In this document: one piece after another, positions 6,881-11,509 of the stretch | How positions within the stretch are numbered: the first letter of the stretch is position 1 | Layout: every line of letters begins with the position of its first letter | Assembly: GCF_900106775.1 (NCBI RefSeq) | Contig: NZ_FNNQ01000027.1 | Coordinates: 1 to 11,509, forward strand | Direction of reading: 5' to 3' | Length of the DNA: 11,509 nucleotides | DNA from: Marininema mesophilum | GTDB lineage: Bacteria > Bacillota > Bacilli > Thermoactinomycetales > DSM-45169 | Translations under genes and position numbers: made by a program | Notes under the pieces: generated by a model | The model's database searches: none | What the model was told of the DNA's origin: nothing | The model's input: only the letters and a program-made list of their open reading frames with translations

Positions 6881-7468
6881 ATGGCAGCTAAGCGCACTGG
6901 TGAAAAATACGAAGCAATTATTAATGCGGCGGTTCGCGTTATCGCCCAATTCGGCTATCATCAGGCACAAGTATCTAAAATTGCCCGAGAAGCCAAGGTA
7001 GCGGACGGGACCATATATCTTTACTTTGAAAATAAGGATGATGTGTTAATCTCCTTATTCAATGAAAAAATGGGTGCCTTCATTACCGATATGGAACAGT
7101 CGCTGTCTAAGGTCCCGTCACCTGATCAACAATTGAGAGAGCTTATTCGCTTACATTTTGAATATCTGGTGGAGGATCAACAATTAGCGATTGTCACCCA
7201 GATCGAATTAAGGCAATCAAATCCGGATGTACGCCGAGAAATTGGGAGGATCCTAAAGAAGTACTTTAATGTGATCGACCAAGTTTTGCTCTCCGGTGTG
7301 GAGGAAGGACTGTTCGGCAAAGATCTAAATGTACGAACAGCCCGCAATATGATCTTTGGAACCATTGATGAAACGGTTACCTCATGGATCATGAACGATT
7401 GTAAATTCAGCCTAATGGATCAGGTGGAACCAATTCATCGCCTATTCTTAAAAGGGCTCCAAAACTAA
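6881..7468 (+). CDS. fadR: Fatty acid metabolism repressor FadR (TetR family)
   Basis: A 195-residue TetR-family repressor. The N-terminal helix-turn-helix spans about residues 9-55 (YEAIINAAVRVIAQFGYHQAQVSKI... in outline), with the typical GTIYLYF at 43-49. The rest is the ligand domain, with VTQIELRQSN and FGTIDETVTSWIMND, both strongly like B. subtilis FadR, which is about 194 residues long and releases DNA on binding long-chain acyl-CoA. The start at 6881 is preceded by AGGAG eleven bases upstream. An in-frame ATG at 6827 lies inside the operator palindrome and would add 18 residues not seen in the family, so it was not used. Two matching operators flank the gene's own and the lcfA promoters. 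It is 61 bases upstream of etfB with no terminator between. Confidence 0.93.
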   Translation: MAAKRTGEKYEAIINAAVRVIAQFGYHQAQVSKIAREAKVADGTIYLYFENKDDVLISLFNEKMGAFITDMEQSLSKVPSPDQQLRELIRLHFEYLVEDQQLAIVTQIELRQSNPDVRREIGRILKKYFNVIDQVLLSGVEEGLFGKDLNVRTARNMIFGTIDETVTSWIMNDCKFSLMDQVEPIHRLFLKGLQN

Positions 7469-7529
7469 CATCCATAAAGAAAGTCTCTGTGGTCCAAGCA
7501 GATTGAATTCAAAGGGGGAACCGAAAACT

Positions 7530-8300
7530 ATGAATATTTTGGTATGCCTAAAGCAAACCTTTGACACGGAAGAGCGAATCGCTATTGAAGATGGCCAAAT
7601 CAGTGAAGAAGGCGTAGAGTTTGTTGTGAACCCTTATGACGAATACGCAGTAGAAGAAGCGATTCGTTTGCGGGATGAGCATGGTGGGGAAGTAACTGTC
7701 ATCACCATAGGCCCAGAACGTGCAGAGCAGGCAATCCGTACCGCGATGGCAATGGGTGCAGATAAAGGAATCATCGTAGACGATGAGGACTTGGAAGCTC
7801 CCGATGAGAACTCCATTGCAAAGATCTTGGCTTCAGTTATCAACGATCTTGAGTATGACATTATTCTTGGTGGATATATGGCAGTTGATGATGGTTCCGC
7901 TCAAGTGGGTCCTCGCCTGGCTGAACTACTGGATATCCCTCATATCGCTACCATCACAAAGTTGACTGTAGACGGAGATACCGTAGAAGTAGAAAAGGAC
8001 GTAGAAGGGGATATCGAGTACATTCAGTCCAAGTTACCGCTCCTTGTAACAGCCCAACAAGGTCTTAACGAGCCTCGCTATCCTTCCTTGCCTGGAATTA
8101 TGAAAGCAAAGAAAAAACCTCTAGAACGTATGGATATCGAAGATCTTGATATCGATGAAGATGAGCTGGAAGGTCGTACAGAAACTTTGGAAACCTACCT
8201 GCCACCGGCAAAAGAAGCAGGTAAGATCCTCGAAGGCGATCTCGACGTTCAAGCAAAAGAACTCGTACAACTTCTACGTAGCGAAGCTAAAGTGATCTAA
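7530..8300 (+). CDS. etfB: Electron transfer flavoprotein, beta subunit
   Basis: Beta subunit of the soluble FAD/AMP-containing heterodimer that takes electrons from acyl-CoA dehydrogenases. At 256 residues it matches the B. subtilis protein (257). It begins MNILVCLKQT, has the conserved VNPYDEYAVEEA at about 33-44, the nucleotide-binding region GADKGIIVDDE at about 77-86, DDGSAQVGPRLAELLDIPHIA near 120-140, and the beta-subunit signature NEPRYPSLPGIMKAKKKP at about 180-197. The start is taken at 7530 because AAAGGGGG (7511-7518) is 11 bases upstream; the frame is open nine codons earlier but that ATG precedes the ribosome binding site. It stands where B. subtilis would have fadB, and etfA follows after 21 bases. 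No FadR box precedes it, so it is probably read from the fadR or lcfA promoter. Confidence 0.95.
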   Translation: MNILVCLKQTFDTEERIAIEDGQISEEGVEFVVNPYDEYAVEEAIRLRDEHGGEVTVITIGPERAEQAIRTAMAMGADKGIIVDDEDLEAPDENSIAKILASVINDLEYDIILGGYMAVDDGSAQVGPRLAELLDIPHIATITKLTVDGDTVEVEKDVEGDIEYIQSKLPLLVTAQQGLNEPRYPSLPGIMKAKKKPLERMDIEDLDIDEDELEGRTETLETYLPPAKEAGKILEGDLDVQAKELVQLLRSEAKVI

Positions 8301-8321
8301 GGGAAAGGGGAGGAACCACTC

Positions 8322-9305
8322 ATGAGCAAAAATGTACTCGTATTGGCAGACGTGCGCGATGGTGAATTGCGTAATGTGACTCTGGAATGTTTAGCAGCTG
8401 GAACGACAGCCGCTGAAGGTGGCACGATTACCGTTGCTGTTTTCGGAAGTAATGGTAAAGATTTGGTAGAAAAGCTCGCTCATTTTGGGGCTGACCAAGT
8501 TCTCTTGGTGACCAATTCAGAGTTAGATCAATACTCTACTGATGCTTTTTTCCAAGCTTTTAAAGCAGTTATCGATAAAGTGAATCCCGATGTAATCTTG
8601 ACCGGTCACACAGCTGTTGGCCGGGATGTTAGCCCGCGGATTGCTGCTCGCCTAGATATTGGTATGGTCTCTGACTGTACTGCTGTTGCATTGACCGAGG
8701 GTCGTTTGACCTTTACCCGTCCGATCTATGCAGGTAAAGCATTTGTAAAGAAAGCCTTCAAAGAAGGTGCTGTACTTGCTACCTTGCGTCCAAACAACAT
8801 TCCAGCCCTGGAAAAAGACACGGGTCTTTCCGCAACGGTGGAAGAGCTAACTGTGGAACTACCAGCAGATTCCATCCGTACTCTAGTAAAAGAATTGGTT
8901 CGAAAAGCTTCTGAAGGGGTAGATCTTTCTGAAGCCCGGATCATCGTTTCCGGTGGCCGTGGAGTGAAAAGCTCAGAAGGCTTTAAGCCTCTTCAAGAAC
9001 TTGCTGATGTCCTTGGAGCTGCTGTAGGTGCTTCCCGTGGAGCCTGTGACGCTGACTACTGCGACTATGCGCTACAAATCGGTCAAACGGGTAAAGTAGT
9101 AACCCCAGATCTATATATTGCCTGTGGGATTTCTGGAGCGATTCAACATTTGGCTGGTATGTCCAACTCTAAAGTCATCGTTGCCATCAACAAAGATCCT
9201 GAAGCAAGCATTTTCAGTGTTGCAGACTACGGTATCGTTGGCGATCTGTTCGAGGTAGTCCCGATGCTGACTGAAGAGTTTAAAAAACTGTTGGCTGAAA
9301 GTTGA
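8322..9305 (+). CDS. etfA: Electron transfer flavoprotein, alpha subunit
   Basis: Alpha subunit of ETF; it binds most of the FAD and passes electrons from acyl-CoA dehydrogenases towards the quinone pool. The 327-residue length is normal (B. subtilis about 325). The N-terminal domain contains VLTGHTAVGRDVSPR-like sequence near 90-105. The C-terminal FAD domain begins around VSGGRGVKSSEGF (about 208-220), continues with VGASRGACDADY, and carries the alpha-subunit signature LYIACGISGAIQHLAGM at about 264-280, followed by NKDPEASIFSVADYGIVGD. AGGGGAGG-like bases lie eight bases before the ATG. It is 21 bases after etfB and clearly co-transcribed with it; a strong terminator follows at 9333-9371. 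Confidence 0.96.
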   Translation: MSKNVLVLADVRDGELRNVTLECLAAGTTAAEGGTITVAVFGSNGKDLVEKLAHFGADQVLLVTNSELDQYSTDAFFQAFKAVIDKVNPDVILTGHTAVGRDVSPRIAARLDIGMVSDCTAVALTEGRLTFTRPIYAGKAFVKKAFKEGAVLATLRPNNIPALEKDTGLSATVEELTVELPADSIRTLVKELVRKASEGVDLSEARIIVSGGRGVKSSEGFKPLQELADVLGAAVGASRGACDADYCDYALQIGQTGKVVTPDLYIACGISGAIQHLAGMSNSKVIVAINKDPEASIFSVADYGIVGDLFEVVPMLTEEFKKLLAES

Positions 9306-9332
9306 GAAATACCACAATACATGGATATTGGA

Positions 9333-9371
9333 CGGTGACGGGGAAATCCTCCGTCACCGGTTTATTTTATA
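9333..9371 (+). terminator. Rho-independent terminator after etfA
   Basis: CGGTGACGG (9333-9341) pairs perfectly with CCGTCACCG (9351-9359); GG/CC pairs extend the stem inside. GTTTATTTTAT follows. It ends the lcfA-fadR-etfBA transcription unit and separates it from trxA. Confidence 0.88.
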
Positions 9372-9419
9372 CGGGTAGGGGGTATATCTCAAATAAGGAT
9401 CTTTCGATTACCGAAAGTC

Positions 9420-9449
9420 TTGGAAGATTCCCCTCCTCAGTGGTATACT
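9420..9449 (+). promoter_or_regulatory. Candidate sigma-A promoter of trxA
   Basis: TTGGAA (9420-9425) and TATACT (9444-9449, five of six) are 18 bases apart, about 40 bases before the trxA start. The -10 lies within a palindrome (separate entry). Another inverted repeat, CTTTCG (9401-9406) and CGAAAG (9412-9417), ends just upstream of the -35. Confidence 0.55.
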
Positions 9450-9454
9450 GAGGA
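9434..9454 (+). promoter_or_regulatory. Palindrome covering the trxA -10 element (possible operator)
   Basis: TCCTCAGT (9434-9441) and ACTGAGGA (9447-9454) are perfect 8-base inverted arms around GGTAT, overlapping the TATACT -10. A repressor site or promoter-proximal hairpin is possible. I do not recognise it as a known operator. Confidence 0.45.
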
Positions 9455-9489
9455 TATCTCTACAAAGTACGAAGGAGTGAAGAAGCTTT

Positions 9490-9804
9490 ATGGCTATCGC
9501 GAATATTACTGATCAAAGCTTTAATACTGAAACTGCTGCAGGGACAGTATTGGTTGACTTTTGGGCACCATGGTGTGGCCCTTGTAAGATGGTAGCGCCT
9601 GTCCTGGAGGAGATTGACCAGGAAGTGGGCGACAAATTGAAGATAAAGAAAGTCAATGTAGACGAAAACCCGGACAGCTCCGGCCGTTTTGGTGTTATGA
9701 GCATTCCTACATTGATGGTCTTTAAAAACGGAGAAATGGTGGATAAAATGATGGGCTTCCAGCCAAAAGAACAGTTGCTGGAATGGCTTCGTCCCCACAT
9801 CTAA
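9490..9804 (+). CDS. trxA: Thioredoxin
   Basis: A 104-residue cytoplasmic thioredoxin, the general protein disulfide reductant recycled by thioredoxin reductase. The active site WCGPC occupies residues 28-32 with the redox cysteines 29 and 32; Asp23, the buried acid, and cis-Pro73 in the SIPTL loop are present. The C-terminal GFQPKEQLLEWL helix is typical. Length matches B. subtilis TrxA. AAGGAGTGA lies ahead of the ATG, with 12 bases between AAGGAG and the start, slightly long. It follows etfA as in Bacillus, but it has its own promoter after the etfA terminator and is closed by a near-perfect terminator, so it is a monocistronic unit. Confidence 0.97.
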   Translation: MAIANITDQSFNTETAAGTVLVDFWAPWCGPCKMVAPVLEEIDQEVGDKLKIKKVNVDENPDSSGRFGVMSIPTLMVFKNGEMVDKMMGFQPKEQLLEWLRPHI

Positions 9805-9831
9805 GCTTGTAATAAATAGCGCTCACAATTG

Positions 9832-9872
9832 CAAAGGAGGCGATCCAATTGGATCGCCTCCTTTGTTTATTC
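9832..9872 (+). terminator. Terminator after trxA, a 34-bp perfect palindrome
   Basis: The 15-base arm at 9832-9846 is the exact complement of 9851-9865 around a self-complementary AATT, followed by TTTATTC. It separates trxA from the convergent membrane-protein gene. A T-run is seen only on the plus-strand side, so it mainly serves trxA. Its right arm resembles the 3' tail of 16S rRNA (see findings). Confidence 0.88.
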
Positions 9873-9892
9873 AAAATGGAGAATGAAGATAT

Positions 9893-11029
9893 TCAGTCTT
9901 TATCATGCGGATCTGAGGGAAAGTGAGGATAGGATTGTGGGTTTGGGTTTTTTGCTTCTTTGTTGTTTTCTTCATGAGTAGCTGGCTTTGTTTCATTGTA
10001 TGGGTTATCTCCATGGCTTGGCCCCTGATTTGGAGGAGGAGGTGTTTGCCAACCCAGATTATTGCTATTGGAGTTAAATCCCTCAGGGGAGGGGCCATTA
10101 TCGGGAAATTGTCCGCCGTAATGGGGAGGCATGAAGGAGTTAGGCCCTGCTTCAGGGGTAATCCAGCGCCTTAGATAGTTATGATAACGAACGGCAATCA
10201 GGGAGAACATCAAACTACCGATGAGGGAGAAGACTAGAAAAGCGATAATCGAGAGAACCAGTAATGTAGTCCCACTCACACCCCCAACAGAAGAAAAAAT
10301 AAAGAAAAATATAACCAAAATGGTTATGAAAATACCGATGAAAATCGAATAAATCATGATAAAGACGAGGGTGGCAAAATACTTACCAGGTGCCTTACGA
10401 AACAAAGTAAAAGAGAGCTTGATGGATTGCCAGGGGCCTTTGTTTTCAGCTGTTAAGATAAAAGGAGAAAACATGAAGACCATGGCAGTAAGAAAAACAG
10501 GGATCATGAACAAAAGGCTGACTAATGCTACGATTAAACCCTCGACTTCATTACCTGAATCTATCAAATATTTAGAGATCCGGTCTAAAATGGATGAAGG
10601 AATAGACACAACAGCAATAATAAGGTACATCAAAAGTAAATGACCTAACATGCGCCAAAAATAACGAGCGCCCATTCGGAAGTACGAACTAAAGCGGGTA
10701 GAACCACCCATAATCCCTTCGTTTGCCATCCCTGTGAGACCAGCAAGCTGGAAAGGGGTAAAGATGAAAACCGTAACAACGTAAAAAAGGCATAACAATA
10801 TCAATGCAATGATCGCTTTTTCAGAAAAGAATAATAGAAGAAACTGTCGTTGTACTTCTGAGGAAGTCATCAGACCTTTAAGAGTAAAATTAGGAACGCT
10901 TGATACGATCAAATTAGTGAAAAAAGAAATGATCGCTAATAAAATCCCCCCAATAACAGCGTTATGGAAGGTAACGGCTCCCCATAGTTTAAAACCACTT
11001 CGTTTCCACATTTGAGAATGAGTAATCAT
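9893..11029 (-). CDS. Uncharacterised six-helix integral membrane protein with Pro/Asn-rich tail
   Basis: I do not recognise a characterised family with certainty; the pattern recalls bacterial polytopic proteins annotated as YciC/DUF975-like or glycerophosphodiester phosphodiesterase membrane-domain proteins. The 378-residue product has a short cytoplasmic-looking N-terminus (KRSGFKLW) and hydrophobic segments at about 18-42, 72-95, 123-147, 164-191, 218-246 and 254-281. Two similar loops precede helices 3 and 5: FSSYFRMGARYFWRMLGH and LSFTLFRKAPGKYFATL. Residues 292-378 form a low-complexity tail rich in Pro, Asn, Gly and Gln, with PPPP at about 330-333, ending in charged residues (DPHDKD). 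No catalytic motif is evident. The start at 11027-11029 has TAGGAGG six bases upstream; the frame opens eight codons earlier without such a site. A TATAGT -10-like element lies at 11068-11073 (minus strand). It faces trxA and appears monocistronic. Confidence 0.85.
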   Translation of the reverse strand: MITHSQMWKRSGFKLWGAVTFHNAVIGGILLAIISFFTNLIVSSVPNFTLKGLMTSSEVQRQFLLLFFSEKAIIALILLCLFYVVTVFIFTPFQLAGLTGMANEGIMGGSTRFSSYFRMGARYFWRMLGHLLLMYLIIAVVSIPSSILDRISKYLIDSGNEVEGLIVALVSLLFMIPVFLTAMVFMFSPFILTAENKGPWQSIKLSFTLFRKAPGKYFATLVFIMIYSIFIGIFITILVIFFFIFSSVGGVSGTTLLVLSIIAFLVFSLIGSLMFSLIAVRYHNYLRRWITPEAGPNSFMPPHYGGQFPDNGPSPEGFNSNSNNLGWQTPPPPNQGPSHGDNPYNETKPATHEENNKEAKNPNPQSYPHFPSDPHDKD

Positions 11030-11040
11030 ATATAACCTCC

Positions 11041-11056
11041 TACAATGATACAATGA
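11041..11056 (+). repeat. Two tandem copies of an 8-base unit in the leader of the membrane-protein gene
   Basis: TACAATGA occurs twice head to tail at 11041-11048 and 11049-11056, between the candidate -10 (11068-11073) and the ribosome binding site of the minus-strand membrane-protein gene. It may be a slippage product; no function is known. Confidence 0.4.
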
Positions 11057-11128
11057 TTTCTACTCCTACTATATACGAATAGGGAGGCTTATGGTTAGGG
11101 AAATTCATATTTAACACCCTTTAACCGA

Positions 11129-11169
11129 ACAGAAGCCCCATTCTAATTGTTTTAGAATGGGGCTTCTGT
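11129..11169. terminator. Long perfect hairpin, probable terminator or transcription barrier
   Basis: The arm at 11129-11146 pairs perfectly over 18 bases with 11152-11169 around a 5-base loop (TTGTT). The stem is GC-rich in the middle (GAAGCCCC with GGGGCTTC). Neither side has a convincing T-tract, so the direction and even terminator function are uncertain. No plus-strand gene precedes it; it could stop minus-strand transcription arriving from the tnpB element before it enters the membrane-protein gene. Confidence 0.5.
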
Positions 11170-11253
11170 GTCAGACAACCGTATTAATTGCTATGAGGGT
11201 CTGTAGGAAATGGGGGATAGGGCGGGTTTTATTATGTGTACTGAGTAGCACAC

Positions 11254-11301
11254 TTGACACACTCCCACAGCTGAAGCCAGTGGGATTCTTGGGAGCTCCC
11301 A
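11254..11301 (-). mobile_element. Right end of a second IS200/IS605-type tnpB element
   Basis: Read on the minus strand, this stretch contains CAAGAATCCCAC, CTTCAGC and TGGGAGTG, ending in TCAA (11254-11257). These match the left element in the same order, except that its hairpin tip is about 24 bases longer. Here the terminal hairpin is TCCCAC (11263-11268) with GTGGGA (11280-11285). A second palindrome, TGGGAGCTCCCA, lies at 11290-11301. By homology this is the element right end and the 3' part of a putative omega-RNA, which would extend upstream into the tnpB coding region. Confidence 0.65.
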
Positions 11302-11326
11302 TCTACCGACAGGATCGATTCCAAGC

Positions 11327-11509
11327 TTAGACGGTCTGCCCAACCGCAAGTACACGAAGTCCTTCTTGCAAGATGTTCTTGGCTGCATTGATGTCTCGGT
11401 CATGGTGAGAGTGACACGTAGGGCATGTCCATGCTCGCAGGTTAAGATTCTTCACATCCTTATTGCGGTAGCCACAGGCGGAGCATAGCTGACTAGAAGG
11501 AAATTGTTT
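11327..11509 (-). CDS. tnpB: TnpB RNA-guided nuclease, C-terminal fragment (cut by window edge)
   Basis: The last 60 residues of a TnpB (OrfB, IS200/IS605 or IS1341-type), the transposon-encoded ancestor of Cas12. The fragment shows the zinc-ribbon cysteine pairs CSAC (9-12 of the fragment) and CPTC (29-32). HHDRDINAAKNIL follows, whose second Asp is the third RuvC catalytic residue. The frame stops with TAA at 11327-11329 after AVGQTV. The rest of the gene lies beyond 11509, so completeness and the first two RuvC acids cannot be judged. The right end of its element follows about 25 bases downstream. No tnpA transposase is visible within the window. Confidence 0.93.
   Translation of the reverse strand, partial: KQFPSSQLCSACGYRNKDVKNLNLRAWTCPTCHSHHDRDINAAKNILQEGLRVLAVGQTV

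Noticed and set aside
7469..7529. Deletion of fadB between fadR and etfB
   Set aside because: No remnant of an enoyl-CoA hydratase is visible and the ribosome binding site of etfB is intact; a lineage difference in gene order is simpler than a recent deletion.
142..11257. Composite transposon carrying the whole interval
   Set aside because: IS200/IS605-type elements move as single-stranded circles and are not known to mobilise large flanked segments, and the enclosed genes are ordinary core genes in a familiar order.
11191..11403. 70-residue minus-strand frame over the second element's end
   Set aside because: It is out of frame with the zinc-ribbon TnpB frame and runs through the right-end hairpins into flanking DNA; no start signal.
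1..11509. CRISPR array, tRNA or rRNA genes, prophage or defence cluster
   Set aside because: I saw no spaced direct repeats, cloverleaf-like sequences, or phage or defence proteins; the only mobile DNA is the two tnpB element ends.

Overview
The window reads as a chromosomal segment of a low-to-moderate GC Gram-positive bacterium of the Bacillales. The evidence is strong AGGAGG-type ribosome binding sites, sigma-A-like promoters, the lcfA-fadR-etfB-etfA-trxA gene order known from Bacillus and relatives, and palindromes matching the Bacillus FadR operator. A member of the Thermoactinomycetaceae or a close relative is plausible, but that is inference; no rRNA or species marker is present.

Layout. 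(1) Positions 1-145 carry the 3' end of an IS200/IS605-type tnpB element on the + strand: a chain of stem-loops ending in TCAA, resembling an omega-RNA (reRNA) scaffold. (2) Positions 142-4676 hold a minus-strand cluster in transcription order: a BaiN/HI0933-family flavoprotein, adenine deaminase (ade), and an RsmF-type rRNA cytosine-C5 methyltransferase whose stop codon lies in the mobile-element end. (3) Positions 4677-5021 are a divergent promoter region with a FadR box. (4) Positions 5022-9305 hold the plus-strand fatty-acid degradation cluster: long-chain acyl-CoA synthetase (lcfA), the TetR-type repressor FadR with a second FadR box in front of it, and both subunits of electron transfer flavoprotein (etfB, etfA), closed by a strong terminator. 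(5) Thioredoxin (trxA) follows with its own promoter, which has an 8-bp-arm palindrome over the -10 element, and a near-perfect terminator. (6) A convergent minus-strand gene encodes an uncharacterised six-helix membrane protein with a Pro/Asn-rich tail. (7) After a long hairpin, the window closes with a second tnpB element on the minus strand, represented by its right end and the zinc-ribbon C-terminus of TnpB.

How the genes work together: LcfA activates fatty acids to acyl-CoA. FadR, inferred to be released by acyl-CoA as in B. subtilis, controls lcfA and itself. EtfBA accepts electrons from acyl-CoA dehydrogenases encoded elsewhere. The B. subtilis cluster has fadB (enoyl-CoA hydratase) between fadR and etfB; it is absent here.

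Most of the window is ordinary core metabolism. The most interesting parts are the two inward-facing TnpB right ends with their putative omega-RNAs, the borrowed rsmF stop codon, the palindrome on the trxA promoter, and the trxA terminator whose arm resembles the 16S rRNA 3' tail. I did not find a clearly new multi-gene system.
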